Assembly: GCA_007570785.1 (NCBI GenBank)
Contig: ML664152.1
Location: 5,946,683 to 6,010,682 of the forward strand
DNA length: 64,000 bases
Direction: 5' to 3'
From: Antilocapra americana
Lineage: Eukaryota > Chordata > Mammalia > Artiodactyla > Antilocapridae
Part shown: positions 10,535 through 22,869 of the stretch, piece after piece
Position numbering within the stretch: position 1 is the first letter of the stretch
Layout of the letters: every line of letters starts with the position of its first letter
The notes under the pieces: model-generated
Told to the model about the DNA's origin: nothing
Databases searched by the model: none
What the model saw: only the letters and a program-made list of their open reading frames with translations
Program-made: the position numbers and the translations under genes

Positions 10535-10995
10535 TTTTTATTAATTTTTATTGGAGTATAATATGTTCTATAATGTTTTGCTAGTTTCCACTGTAAAGGA
10601 AAGTCAACGAGCTATATGTATGCAAATAGCCTCTCTTTTTGTCATCACAGAGCACTGAGTAGAGTTCCCTGTGCTCTACAGTAGGTTTTCATTAGTTAGC
10701 TATTTTATACATAGTATCAGTGGTATATAGATGTCAATCCCAATTGCCCAATTCATCTCCCTCTTTGCCCCCCTTGGTGTCCATAATTTTGTTCTCTATG
10801 TCTATATCTCTATTTCTGTTCTGCAAAAAATATCACATATCCCATTTTTCTAAATCCCACACATAAACATTAATATATGAAATTTGTTTTTCTCTTTCTG
10901 GCTTACCTCACATTGTATGATGCTCTCTAGGCCCATTCATGTCTCTTCAGATAACCCCATTTCATTCCTTTCTTATTGTTGACTAATATTCCATA
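10535..10995 (-). mobile_element. Artiodactyl L1 3' end, antisense
   Basis: Reverse of the artiodactyl L1 3' end: 'ttttattggagtataat', 'gttttgctagtttc', 'agagcactgagtagagttccctgtgct', 'tcattagttagctattttatacatagtatca', then ORF2-end sequence up to 'tattccatagagc'. Confidence 0.8.
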
Positions 10996-11959
10996 GAGCT
11001 TACTATTAAAACATTATTTTAAAAATGGGGAGGGCTGCCCTGTGAGGTAGTGAGTCCCCCATCTCTGTGAGCATTCAAGAAGATGGAGACCTGCTGGTCA
11101 GAATTGCCACAGAGGGGATTCAGGCTTTCAGGGAACAGCATGGACTACAGTTTTCCCTTCTCACCCTCCAGCCCTGAAACTGTGTGTATTTCTAATCAAT
11201 AGTCATGTGGGAGATGGTGAGGACATTGGAGGCTGTTGCTTAAATCAAAGAGTTTCAAGAATGAAGGTGTCAGGGCAGAGGTGGGTCTAGATTGGAGTGA
11301 GTGAATGTCATTTGTCTCAAGTCCCAGGAGGGTAGATGTATCTAGGCTGTGTTTTGCCTTATTTCCAAAAGAGCAAAAGCACACTTGTGATCCCCAGCAA
11401 CCCTCCAGTCATGAGCATTGAATTTGGGCTCACAGATGGGGTGGTGCATATGTCTGTAGGATGCTGGCGTTTCTTTTTGAGCAACGGTTCCATTTATGTT
11501 GCACCCTTGTGACCACATCTGCATATTTCACAGTCTTTTTGAGATTTTTGCTGGCATAATTATGCCACTCAAAACAACAAGGACATGTTCCTCTTCTATT
11601 TTTATGCTTTAAAAAACAAACAGACCTTAGCATTTGACAATCTTGCAGAAAATATTGTGTTTTTTATTTTTTTAACACACATGCTTATAATCAGACAAGT
11701 TGTCTGAAGAAAGGGTCATTTCCTTACTATTCAAGACTCCTCTGTTTTGCTCTTAGAAGACAGAATAGAAGACACAATTTCTAGCATTGATCTACATTGA
11801 TTTGAATGGGTTATTTTCCTGATACTCACCTCCACACTGGAACATTCTAATTCAATTGTCCTAGGGTGCATTGGGATTTTTTTAAAAAGCCCCAAGTGAT
11901 TTCAACATTCTGTAAGTTGGGGGTCTCCGACCAGCCTCAACCAACAGCCACATGAGGAT
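10996..11959. other. Unassigned sequence
   Basis: No gene, RNA or repeat recognised. Open frames here are at most about 67 codons. Confidence 0.4.
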
Positions 11960-12125
11960 AATGGTTCTCAGACAAGCACCACTTCAGAATTACTTAGAAG
12001 GCTTATTAAATCAGATTATGGGCCACCATTCTCAGAGGATCTGATTCCAGGCATCTGAAAAGGAGTCCAAGAATTTGCTCTTGTAGCCAGGTCTCAGATG
12101 ACCCTACTGCTAGTTTGGGGTAACA
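11960..12125 (+). mobile_element. MER5A-like hAT-Charlie element
   Basis: 'ggttctcagacaagcaccacttcagaattacttagaa', 'aaatcagattatgggccacc', 'gaatttgctctt' and the final 'ctgctagtttggg' follow the MER5A consensus with ancient divergence. Confidence 0.65.
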
Positions 12126-12324
12126 CGTGGGAAGCCCTGTACTCAGCTGAGAGGACCTCTGGGTTCAGTTGCAGGCGCTGCGGTTGGACCTCATTCAGTC
12201 CCTGAGTGACATCTTACAGAAACATGCAGGAAGGGAACTCCAAGAGAGATGAAGAGGTTTGAAATCCCACCCTGCTCCCTCCTACCTGCTTCTCTGCCTC
12301 TGGTACTTCTCCTCTTTTTCACTG

Positions 12325-12775
12325 CATTAACTTTCTGTTACTGATTTAACAACTTCATACAAACCTAAGTGAAAGTTACTGACTTAGGATTGTGGATGCC
12401 AGGAGTCCAGTGGGCCAAGTGGGTCTCACTGGGCTAAAATCAAGGAGTTGGCAGGGCTCTGTCTCTTTCTGGAGGCTCCAGAGGAGGAACAGATTTCTTG
12501 CCTTTTATAGCTTCTATAGACTACTTGCTTAGGGCCCCTCATGTCTTCAAAGCTGAAAATGGCTGGGCAAGTTTTTCTGACATCATTTCATGCAGACACG
12601 GGCTCTCGCAACTCTCACTGTCATGTTTAAGGATGCTTGTCATTATGCTGGGCCTATCTGAATCAGGCAGGTTAATCTTCCTAATTTAGGATCAGCTGAT
12701 TTATCCACAGATTCTGCAGCCCCAGATGTGAACATCTTTGGGAATGATGTTCTGCTATCACATCTTCCTAACTAG
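12325..12775 (-). mobile_element. MaLR (MLT1-type) LTR, antisense
   Basis: Reads in reverse as an MLT1-type LTR: 'aatcaaggagttggcagggctctg', 'tctggaggctccagaggagga', 'gggcctatctgaatcaggcaggttaatc' and 'gtgaacatctttggg ... gttctgctatcacatc'. A degenerate solo LTR. Confidence 0.65.
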
Positions 12776-12799
12776 ATGGGCGGAATGCTTGAGTGTGAA

Positions 12800-12890
12800 G
12801 CCAGCTCTACAACTGCAGAGTTGGGTGGGTTGACCGGGGCAGGTTATTGAACTTCTCTAAACTGCTGAAAGTCCAGGGCTTAATGTCTAA
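12800..12890 (+). mobile_element. MIR fragment
   Basis: 'ccggggcaggttattgaacttctctaaactgc' resembles the MIR core (gaccttgggcaagttactta acctctct). Confidence 0.45.
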
Positions 12891-12934
12891 CTACTCACAG
12901 TGTTAAGATGGGCTTAAATATTTCAGTATTTAAT

Positions 12935-12977
12935 TAGATAGATAGATAGATGAGTGGATAGATGGATGGATAGATAA
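12935..12977 (+). repeat. (GATA/GATG)n microsatellite
   Basis: Tandem tagatagatagatagatga followed by gatggatggatagata units. A tetranucleotide repeat with a few interruptions. Confidence 0.9.
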
Positions 12978-13029
12978 TGTCAGATCCTGGCAATGGGAGT
13001 TTAGAAAATCTCAGCTAATATTGTTGCTG

Positions 13030-15207
13030 TATAATTGTCAATGTTTTTATTAAGAGTTATACATCTTTGCCTACAGTCACCCAGTTCTCCGCTTCATAGG
13101 CAAACACTGTTACCAGTTTATTGGATAGTCTCAAAGATGTTCTATGCATTTTCAAACATATGCAAATATATGATTTATTTACACAAGCGGGAAACTATAA
13201 CTTATGCTTTCCTGAGTAATACTTTAATTCACATCAGATTCCTCTTTCTTTTAAATGGCTGTATGGTCTCTGTTTTATCAGTATACTTCAGTTTACTTAG
13301 CCAGGCCTTTATTGATGAGCATTACATGTTGTTCAGTTCTTTTATAATTATGAACAGGGCTAAACTAATATTCTTAAAAGTTAACAAGCTTGCAGGTGCC
13401 CTATATCTGTTATATAAATGCCAAGAAGTGAACCTTCCAAATCAAAGGTTAAAACTTTGTTGTATATTGTTAAATTACATCTCTTGAGATCTTTTATCCA
13501 CTTAATTTCCATCCGTGCTGTATGGGTGTGTCCACACATTCTTGGCTGACTCTTGTCATCAGCATTTTTGTTTCTGCCACTCTGATAGGTGAAAACAGTA
13601 TCTCAAGAATTTCATGAGCATCTCTCATGAGTGAATAAAGCATCATTTCATATAGTCCTTCACACTCATATTTCCTTTTCAGTTAACCATCAATTTATAT
13701 TCCTCATCCATTTTTCTTTTGGGTGGTTGATTTTTTCTTTAATAATTGATTTATAGGATTCCATCACAGTTTGACCAACTCTTTTTTCCATATTATGAAC
13801 TACAGATTTTTTTCACTTTCTTTGTTTTTGCCTTGCAAAAATATTTTGTTTCTGTGGCTGAATTCATGAATTGTTTTATGACATCACAGTGTTGTATCAT
13901 ATTTAGAAAGACATCCCCCATTTTAGGTTATATGAAACTTTTTTTTCATTTTTCATATAACTACATTATTTTGTGTTGTTTAAACCCTTGGAGCTTGTTC
14001 TGATTTGATGACTTGGGTAGTATGCACTTTCATTTTTTTCCCCCAGAAGTTCTAGATATCTTAATACCATTTATTGAAAAGTTTATTTTCTTTCTATTGA
14101 TATCCAATGCTATTTTTGTCACACATTGAATTTTTTTATTTATTTGTCTTCTGGTTTCTCTTTCCTGTTCCATTCTTCTGTCTATTCATGCACCCTGCTG
14201 CATTCTTGAAATATTTAAATATCTGGTACATCTATTTCTGCCTTATTTACTAATTTTTTGAAGATTTTTTGTCTGGATGATTTTGCATGTGTGCTTTAAA
14301 ATCAGATTATCTGGAAAAATATCCGTTTGGTATTTCATTATTGTTGTCAGAATGTATAGATTAATTCAAGAAGTGCCCTTCTTAGGGTATTAATAGTTCT
14401 TAGATTAAATAGGATCTGCCACTCCACTTATTCACATGTCCTTTTGTTTACCTGAGAAGCATTTCAGAATGTTGTCATATGGCTGTATGTGTATATTTGC
14501 TCAGCTGTGTCCTACTGCTTGTGACCCTATGGACAAAGCCCACCAGGCTCCTCTGTCCATGGGATTTCCCAGGCAAGAGTACCGGAGTGGGTTGCCATTT
14601 TCTTCTCCAGGGGATCTTCCAGACCCAGGGATCAAACCTGGGTCTACTGCATTGGCAGGCAGATTCTTTACCACAGAGCCACCTAGAAAGCCCACTTTTA
14701 TTACATTTAATCTTTTTTCTTGTTATGAATAGGATCTTGGTTTCAAAAGAGTGGTTGTTTGCATATCCTTAGGCAGTCTGTTTTTACCTTTTACCCAGTC
14801 ACTTCACAGAATTATCTTTACCATTTGTAATGATTTTTCAATTGACACTCATGAATTTTTTAGTTTTGCAATTATGTTGTGTGCAAATAATATTTCCATC
14901 TTCATTTTCAGAGAGCATGGTTCTAATTTCCTTCTTTTATAGATTTGTGTTATGGCATTTAATTTTATCACTATCTTGGATTCATCCCCCATTTTCATTT
15001 CTAATTTTGTAAGTTTGTTCTTGCTTATTTTAACCAACCATTTATATATTTTGTTAGTTATTTTAAAATGTTAGATCTATTTCATAGTTCTAATATCAAT
15101 TTACCTTCTAAAACATCAATCTTTGTATTTGTTTTTATTAATTGGATACTTATTTATTTAGCTCCTTTATTTTTTTTTCAAGCTTTAAACTTTTCATTTT
15201 GTGTTGG
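13030..15207 (-). mobile_element. Ancient L1 (L1M-type), antisense, interrupted
   Basis: From left to right this follows an old L1 in reverse. 3' UTR-like sequence lies at 13030-13500, and ORF2 C-terminal sequence at about 13560-14470 ('gataggtgaaaacagtatctca', 'ccatttattgaaaagtttattttc'). ORF2 upstream sequence continues at 14700-15207 after a Bov-tA. It is heavily decayed, with many short insertions and deletions and no usable frame. Confidence 0.65.
14497..14694 (-). mobile_element. Bov-tA SINE, antisense, inside ancient L1
   Basis: Antisense Bov-tA ('ttgctcagctgtgtcc', 'aggctcctctgtccatgggat', 'gccattttcttctccagggg', head at 'cacagagccacctagaaagcc'). It splits the ancient L1. Confidence 0.9.
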
Positions 15208-16729
15208 TTCCTCCAGTTCCATTCTTCTTTCTCAAGATTGCTTTGGCTATATGAGGTTTTTTGTATTTCCATACAAATTGTGAAATTATTTCTTCTAATT
15301 CTCTGAAAAAGACCTCTGGTAGCTTGATAGGAATTGCATTGAATCTATAGATTGCTTTGGGTAGTATGCTCATTTTCACTATATTGATTCTTCCAATCCA
15401 CGAACACGGTATATTTCTCCATCTATTTGTGTCCTCTTTGATTTCTTTCATCAGTGTTTTATAGTTTTCTATATACAAGTCTTTGGTTTCTTAGGTAGAA
15501 ATACTCCTAAGTATTTTATTCTTTTGGTTTCGATGGTGAATGGAATTGTTTCCTTAATTTCTCTTTCTGTTTTCTCATTGTTAGTGTATAGGAATGCCAG
15601 GGATTTCTGTGTGTTGATTTTGTATCCTGAAACTTTGCTATATTCACTGATTAGCTCTAGTAATTTTCTGGTAGAGTCTTTAGGGTTTTCCATGTAGAGG
15701 ATCATGTCATCTGAAAACAGAGAGAGTTTTACTTCTTCGTTTCCAATCTGGATCCTTTTTATTTCTTTATCTGCTCTGATTGCTGTGGCCAAGACTTCCA
15801 AAACTATGTTGAATAGTAGTGGTGAGAGTGGGCACCCTTGTCTTGTTCCTGACTTCAGGGGAAATGCTTTCAGTTTTTCACCATTGAGGATAATGTTTGC
15901 TGTGGGTTTGTCATATATAGCTTTTATTATGTTGAGGTATGTTCCTTCTATTCCTGCTTTTTGGAGGGTTTTTATCATAAATGGGTGTTGAATTTTGTCA
16001 AAGGCTTTCTCTGCATCTACTGATAATTCTTATTTTTCAATTTGTTAATGTGGTGTATTGCATTGATTGATTTGCAAATATTGAAGAATCCTTGCATCCC
16101 CAGGATAAAGCCTACTTGATCATGATGTATGATCTTTTAAATGTGTTGTTGGATTCTATTTGCTAGAATTTTGTTAAGGATTTTTGCATCTAAGTTCATC
16201 AGTGATATTGGCCTGTAGTTTTCTTTTTTTTGTGGCATCTTTGTCGGGTTTGGGAATTAGGGTGATGGTGGCCTCATAGAATGAGTTTGGAAGTTTACCT
16301 TCCTCTGCAATTTTCTGGAAGAGTTTGAGTAGAATAGGTGTTAGCTCTTCTCTAAATTTTTGGTAGAATTCAGTTGTGAAGCCGTCTGGTCCTGGGCTTT
16401 TGTATTTTGGAAGATTTCTGATTACAGTTTCAATTTCCGTGCTTGTGATGGGTCTATTAATATTATCTATCTCTTCCTGGTTTAGTCTTGGAAAGTTGTA
16501 CTTTTCTAGGAATTTGTCCATTTCATCCAGGTTGTCCAGTTTATTTGCATATAGTTGCTGATAATAGTCTCTTATGATCCTTTGTATTTCTGTGTTTTCT
16601 GTTGTGATCTCTCTGTTTTCATTTCTAATTCTGTTGATTTGGTTCTTCTCCCTTTGTTTCTTGATGAGTCTGGCTAATGGTTTGTCAATTTTATTTATCT
16701 TCTCAAAGAACCAGCTTTTGGTTTTGTTG
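15208..16729 (-). mobile_element. Internal L1-BT ORF2 fragment without 3' end, flanked by 12-bp repeat
   Basis: About 1.5 kb of L1-BT ORF2, antisense, equivalent to about 29180-30710 of the full-length copy here. It covers part of the region upstream of reverse transcriptase, the RT core (the [16 protein letters not shown] stretch carries an F-x-DD catalytic motif) and sequence beyond. It stops inside ORF2 at the left, with no L1 3' UTR and no poly(A). A perfect 12-bp direct repeat, attttgtgttgg, lies at 15196-15207 and 16730-16741. The frame is broken at about 16230 and 16030 and near 15480. Confidence 0.85.
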
Positions 16730-16759
16730 ATTTTGTGTTGGAATACAGCCCATTAGCAA

Positions 16760-17040
16760 TGGCGTGATAGTTTCAGGTGAACAGTGAAGACTCAGCCATA
16801 CATATACATGGGTCTGTTCTCCCCCAAACTCCCCTCCCATCCAGGCTGGCACATAACATTAAGCAGAGTTCCCTGTGCTGTACAGGAGGGCCTTCTTGGC
16901 TATCCATTTTAAATATATCAGTGTGTTCAAGACCTTTCCAAGCACCACAGCAGTCTCTTCCCCTGGCAACTGTAAGTTGGTTTTCTAAGTCTGAGAGTCT
17001 CTTTCTGTTTTGCAAGTAAGTTCATTTGTATATTTTGATC
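16760..17040 (-). mobile_element. Artiodactyl L1 3' end fragment, antisense
   Basis: 'gtttcaggtgaacag', 'gactcagccatacatatacatg', 'gagcagagttccctgtgctgtaca'-like sequence (16862-16885), 'ccattttaaatatatcagtgtgt' and 'ctctttctgttttgcaagtaagttc' follow the artiodactyl L1 3' end in reverse. Confidence 0.7.
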
Positions 17041-17392
17041 CTTTATTTTTACTTATATGAGTGTGCAAAGCTATACATTTTCTTCCAAGTGTTGTTTCTG
17101 GCATATTACATAGGTTCCAATATTAACAGTATTTGTTAACATTATTTTCTAGATAATCTCTAATCTCTGTTTTGGTGCCTTTTGTGACTCTCAAGAGCAA
17201 ACGCCACTTGGGAATTCTTGTTTAATTGTAGTTTTGTCATATTGAGTTAAGACAAAGTTCTGATTTATATCATTTCCACTTCCAAAAATTTAAGGAACTT
17301 TTCTTTGTGGCCTAAGATTAGTATGTCCTCAAGATTGGAAATTTTTTCCCTTGGATATTGGATGTAAGTAAATTACACATATGTTGTTGTCT
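17041..17392. other. Unassigned AT-rich sequence
   Basis: May continue the preceding L1 fragment for some distance. Nothing else is recognisable. Confidence 0.35.
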
Positions 17393-17602
17393 TTGTTGCT
17401 TAGTCTTCTTAAGTCATGTCTGATTCTTTTGCAGACCCCATGGACTCTAGCCTGTTAGGCTTCTCTGTTCATGAAGTTTCCTAGGCAAGGACACGAATGG
17501 GTTGTCATTTCCTTCTCCAGGGGATTTTTCAGACCCAGAGATCTCACCCACATCTACTGCATTGGCAGGCATATTCTTTACCGCTGAGCCACCAGGGAAG
17601 CT
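17393..17602 (-). mobile_element. Bov-tA SINE, antisense
   Basis: Antisense Bov-tA, full length, ending in the tRNA-like head 'taccgctgagccaccagggaag'. Confidence 0.88.
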
Positions 17603-17620
17603 CTACATTTCATCTATAGT

Positions 17621-17684
17621 AGTTCAGTCACTAGGTCATGTCCGACCCTTTGTGACCCCATGGACTGTAGTGCACCAGGGTCTT
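17621..17684 (-). mobile_element. Short BovB/Bov-A 3' fragment, antisense
   Basis: 'agttcagtcactaggtcatgtccgaccctttgtgaccccatggactgtagtgcaccagg' is the shared BovB/Bov-A 3' terminal sequence in reverse. It is too short to separate the two families. Confidence 0.7.
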
Positions 17685-17854
17685 ATTTAACTATGTGATT
17701 TACATCTTTATTTTCTTCATTGTTTATGTATTGATATGTTTGATCAGTCATGGCCTGATAGAGGTAAAGTCTACTGCTACTAGCGAATTTTTGCCTATTT
17801 GTCTTTTGTTTCCTACTTTATGCATTTTGATGTGAAATTTTCATTATGTATATA

Positions 17855-17888
17855 TGTGTGTGTATATATATATATATATACACACACA
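17855..17888. repeat. Perfect (TG)4(TA)9(CA)4 palindrome
   Basis: The 34-base run tgtgtgtg-(ta)9-cacacaca is its own reverse complement, so it is a microsatellite with full two-fold symmetry. It could extrude as a hairpin or cruciform and is likely length-polymorphic. Confidence 0.9.
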
Positions 17889-18186
17889 CACCTCTTATAT
17901 CTTTGTCGCAGATTATACCGTTTGCTATTATAAAGGGCCATTCTCTCTCCATCCTGTCTACTAAAGAACATGACTGATGCCATCTCTTTACGTTTGCCTG
18001 ATACACCCTCAGCATGTTTAATCATCAGTATTTTGAATCACCTTAAAAATCATCAAAAGGGTATATAATTAAATTTTTCATCCATTCTGAGAGTGAGTTG
18101 AGCACATTTCTGCTGTGTGATGTCATACTGTATGTTGTGCTTTCTCTTTACATGGCTTCTTTAGTTCATCCCTCTCCCTCCTCGGG

Positions 18187-18394
18187 CACCCTGGGGTCTC
18201 AGCAGTAAAGAATCTGCCTTCAATGTGGGAGACTTGCAGATGACGCAGGTTCAATCCCTGGGTCAGGAAGACCCCCTGGAATAGGATCTGGCAGCCCACT
18301 CCAGTATTCTTGCCTGGAAAATCACATGGACAGAGGAGCCTGGGGGCTGCAGACCCTGGGTTGCAGAGAGTTGGACATGACTGGGCACACATGC
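18187..18394 (+). mobile_element. Bov-tA SINE
   Basis: Sense Bov-tA ('ggttcaatccctgggtcaggaag', 'ccactccagtattcttgcctgg', 'ggacagaggagcctggg', 'gttggacatgactgggcac'). Confidence 0.88.
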
Positions 18395-18839
18395 AGGACC
18401 CCCTCCTGGGTGTGTGTTATTTCTTTTTATGTTGTGGAATGTTGATGGGCTGTTTTTAATTCTTGTAATGGCTTACATGTAATGACAAATATTTCTGAGA
18501 TTCTTGATCTTCTTTTTCTAAAGAAATAACCAAGCCTTCACAAAGACCTATGATGAAAGGACAAAGTATCATGAGAATGCCACCCTTCAGTTTTACTTGA
18601 TTATATTTACATGAGTTCCTCTGATATTTACATTTATAACTTAGTTGATTTACCACCATTAAAGGATTTGTATCTTATCCTTGATTTTACACATTACCTA
18701 CCCTCTTCTTTCTCCTATGAATTTTATTATAGTAATTCTAAATCGCCATCGTTTTATAACAATTGATTTCTGTCCTATGATTTTGACAGTTGCTTTGCTC
18801 CTAATCTTGTAGTAAAAGAGAAATGAGGCAGAGAATGCC
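18395..18839. other. Unassigned AT-rich sequence
   Basis: No gene or repeat recognised. Confidence 0.4.
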
Positions 18840-20080
18840 TCCTTTGGTCTTGATTTTTTCATTTTTTATTTTGAACATTTTTAAATGTACAGAAAAATTG
18901 AAATAATTGTGCATTGAACACAACCATTGCCTAAATTCTAAAATTAACATTTACTCTTTTTGCTTTACTGGCTAGTGATCCATTTATTGACCCTTCTAAC
19001 CATCAGTCCATCATATTTCTTGATATATTTCAAAATAATCTGCACATAGTCATTTCAAAATAAATTACATTTCAGCCTAAACATTGTTAACTGGAGTTTA
19101 ATATTAATAACCTTCAGTTTTTCCATTAACTTTATTTTTCTAATTGTCAGGATGATTTCACAGAAGCTGTAATTCCTATATTTCCATTTGAGAATGTGCT
19201 CTCAAGTCTCTATAATTGAATGCTATTTTGCCTGACTATAACATTTTGTTTTTATGAATATTTTACATTGTCCCACTGTCCTCAAAACTGGGATGTCATT
19301 GTGATACAGATGAGTGTAATTATGATTTATTTTCTTCTCTTAAGTGAATTGATTTTTTTTCTTTTTCACTCAATTATAAAATATTTATTTCCCAAAGTCC
19401 TAGAAAATAAATCCAAACAAAGATACAATTCTTGTTGACTTTTCTATGACAAATATTCTTAGGACACTGTGACCACTTTAATTTTTGTGTACAAGTCTCC
19501 TTATCTTGATATTTCTGCAGTACTTCCTAAATAACATTCTAATACGTTTTAGTTCTTTTATATTCCTCTCTTTCCTAGGAATACCAGTTATGCAGATTTT
19601 TGATCTCCTCTTTTTTCCTGCCCCATCTTGAGTCCTTTTTAATTATCTATCATCTATGTATAATCTACTTAGGCTATTTTTTTTAAATCAGTGCTACATA
19701 TTATGGACAATGTCTACTTTCTCTGGGCTGATCACAGCATGACAATAAGTTTATGAATAAAAACAAAAGAAAAAACAAACAAAAACCCCTTCTTTTCTTT
19801 TCTGCACTCTTTAACGGCTTATATTCCACCTCCTTGTCTGCAAACCACCTTTTATCTCTGCTTTGAACTGTAAGATTGTTTCATTAATTTTTTTTATTAT
19901 TCATGGCTGTCTATTTTGTTTAAATGATTCATTGGCTGAGTTCAGTGACTACTTTTTCTAGTTGAGCATATATGTTCCATTTGTTCTCCCAGTGCTTTTC
20001 CTAACCTTGTCCTGTATTGCATTTATACGAATGCAATGGCAGCTTTTTGATTTGTTTCACACATTTTGATGAAAGGCCTT
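18840..20080. other. Probable ancient L1/HAL1-derived AT-rich DNA
   Basis: 'aatgtacagaaaaattgaaataattgtgcattgaacac' and 'tttcaaaataaattacatttcagcc' (18890-19080) resemble an old L1 3' UTR. 'ataccagttatgcagatttttgatctcc' (about 19581-19608) resembles ancient L1/HAL1 ORF1 in reverse. Divergence is too high for secure boundaries or orientation. Confidence 0.35.
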
Positions 20081-20526
20081 CCTAGATCAGAAATTTATAA
20101 AAGTACCTGATTTGTTCAGAGCTGGAGCCACAACATATTAGCAAGAATCACTCTCAATTTACAGTGAAGCAACATCTGACACAGAGTTATATACATATGT
20201 GAACTGTGCTTCCTTCGCTCGTCTCCAGTCAGCAGGAGTCAGCTGCTCCTGGGCTGGTCCTGATTCTGGGCATCTCTTCTACACCATGTCCAGAGAGATG
20301 GGGATATAAGTGACCATGGTGCCAGACCAGCTCTGGAGACATTCTCCCCAGCAGGACACCATCACATTAGCAAAGCTTGTGATGAATTAAGCCATAGGTA
20401 GTTCTTCCTCTAAGCATAATTCCCCTGTTTTGAGAAGGATGCTTTGTGGGTTGTGACTGAGTTGCTACAAATATCTTTTCATGGTCACTTCCACATTTCC
20501 ATTTGTTTTGCTCTGCCTTTGGAAGG
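20081..20526. other. Unassigned sequence
   Basis: No gene recognised. Confidence 0.4.
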
Positions 20527-20718
20527 TGCTTCCCTGGTGGCACTAATGGTAAAGAACCTGCACGCCAATGCATGAGACTTTAGAGATGCAAGTTCGATCC
20601 TTGGGCCGGGAAGATCCATTGGAGAAGGAAATGGCAACCCACCCCAATAGTCTTGCCTGGAGAATTCCAGGGACAGAGGAGCCTGGTGGACTACAGCCCA
20701 TGGAGTCACAGAATTGTA
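20527..20718 (+). mobile_element. Bov-tA SINE
   Basis: Sense Bov-tA from 'gcttccctggtggcacta' through 'gttcgatccttgggccgggaag' to 'ctacagcccatggagtcaca'. It is truncated at the 3' end. Confidence 0.88.
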
Positions 20719-20879
20719 ACACTTTTATTTTTAGGAGACCTTTATTCTGCTTTGTGTAATGTCTTTAACATTGCTTATTGCTTTTTTTCAGTTTTATTCC
20801 TACCTTTCTAAAGGTGAGAAGTTTGGATAATTGGAAATTGGGTGCTTTATTCAGAGCATCTTGACAGAAAACTTGAGCA

Positions 20880-21080
20880 TACATATTTGCCTTTCATCCT
20901 TTTGACAGTCCTTCAAAGTGGGCATTGGTGTCCTCATTTTATAGATGAACAAAGGAAACTCAGGGAAATCACATACCATGGCCAAGGTTACATGGCAAGT
21001 ACACAACAGAGGTGAATTCTTTGCAACCTCCTCCACTTTCGTGTGCACCTCTCATAACTGGGAACAGAACCTAAACATAG
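20880..21080 (-). mobile_element. MIR SINE, antisense
   Basis: 'tcctcattttatagatgaacaaaggaaactcag' followed by 'gccaaggttacatggcaagt' and 'agaggtgaattc' is a classic antisense MIR core. Confidence 0.75.
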
Positions 21081-21401
21081 AAGAGAAACAGCCCTCAGAA
21101 CACAGTGAGAGAGCTTTGACATTTGAAACAGATTAGAGAAAACAGAAAATTGCCCTTATTTATCATGAGCAGGCTTCGCCATGGTGACAGAATGTCTAAT
21201 TGGCTCATACGTATCTTTCCATTTCAGGATTCATGCTCAGTAGTGCACAATTATCTTCATCCCAACTGGGCAAGGATCTGGGGCCACTTACATACCTTGT
21301 TGCTACATTGGGGCCCTGCTGGAGAGTGGAGTGGCTTTTGTGTGACATGAAATATCCAAAGGGCTGCCTCCCTATTTACTGTACTTACACACAAGGAATG
21401 T

Positions 21402-21498
21402 CTTTGCTTGCCTGGAAAGCCCCAGGGACAGAGGACCCTGTCTGGCTAGAGTCCATTGGATGGCAAAGAGTTGGGTACCACATAGTGACTGAGTGGGC
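21402..21498 (+). mobile_element. Bov-tA 3' fragment
   Basis: 'ttgcctggaaagccccagggacagaggaccctg' to 'ggcaaagagttgggtaccacatagtgactgag' is the Bov-tA 3' half. Confidence 0.8.
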
Positions 21499-22869
21499 AG
21501 CTCTCACCTCTTTAAAAAATCAAACAAGGCTTTTCCTTCTCAAGTCTTACTAGTAAATATTCACTTCATCTCCTGATCTTCCCCATTAGGATAATTTTAC
21601 AAAGCTGTTTTCTTTTCATACAGCCTCAGTGCTTCAAGTGTTTTAAATTATAGTAAAAGTGTTTCTTAATCAGATGTGATCCTTTCTTAAAGAGTTGTAG
21701 CAGTTTTGGATGTCCTGCATTTACTTATTTCTCATCATCGTCAACAGTAGTAAATGTTTGTTGACGTCCTATCCAGCTATGCTCAGATGAATGCTGTATT
21801 TCTCCCCCTGATGTACTGGATCAGGGGGTGGGCAGTGGTCCCTAAGGATGGCTGAAAGAAGATTGGGTCCAATGCAGCTTTCTGAAGTGATTGTGAGAAT
21901 GCAAAGGAAAACGTACATTTTGTTGTTGCAGGCATTTTTGTGCAGTGAAGACGTAAAGTCATTTGCCAGTCAAACTACAAAACCCGCCAGAATTGCAGCC
22001 GTCAGCTGTCAGCGTGACCTTTGCTAGTGTAATGTGCCATGGCCTTTTATGTCACACTAAGACAACATGACAGAACTGTGCACTGCTTTTCCAGGAAGTC
22101 TCCCATCCTCCTTATCTTCCCAAGAAAGAATATATTCTGAAAGAGCATGTTTATCACACATCAGCTGCAGGAGCTCAGAAAACAGCTAGAAGTCCTATAT
22201 GCTAAGATTTATTTTATGCAGTTTTATTCATCATTAGGTGATAGGAGTTGCATGAGTATTGACACACCATGCATCCAAACATCCACCCATTCGCACAGTC
22301 CACAGTGTTCAGAAGCAGAGACAGCCTTTGTCTCCTGGTAGAAAAGGAAGCAGCAGAACTCATTTTACATGTCATTCTGAATTCAGTAGGAATTACCTAA
22401 TTGTATCTAATTGAACAACTGAGACCTAAACTACTAATTTCAGCCCCTGCCAGGATTTTGCAGATTTATTCCATTTTCTTGTATAGAATGTAATGTTTGG
22501 CACAAATCCTAGATCAGATGTCCGTTGCCATTGCATTGCTAGCTATTAGCCTGAATAGAGAGTAGTTTGCATCATCTATCAAAAAAATATTCTGAATATC
22601 CAGTTTCTTCTTTTCTGCTGAGAGATCTCTCACATGTCTCAATGTCCTGCCTAACCTGGACACATCCCCCTCTTTACTTGCACATGGATGTCACATTGTG
22701 TGCTGCGTGGAAACAATATGAAATCTTGATCGACACCAATAGCCAGATAATGTCTGCACTCTGTATAGCACTAGTGGGTTATTAGAATAACTGTTGAAAC
22801 TCATTTTAAAAATAAAACTATGTTAATGGGGTAAAACAAAAATTGCACATAGTAACTGTATGTGTGTGA
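21499..22869. other. Unassigned sequence
   Basis: No gene or known repeat recognised. The short motif at 21890-21945 has a partner at 23160-23237 (see findings). Confidence 0.4.
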
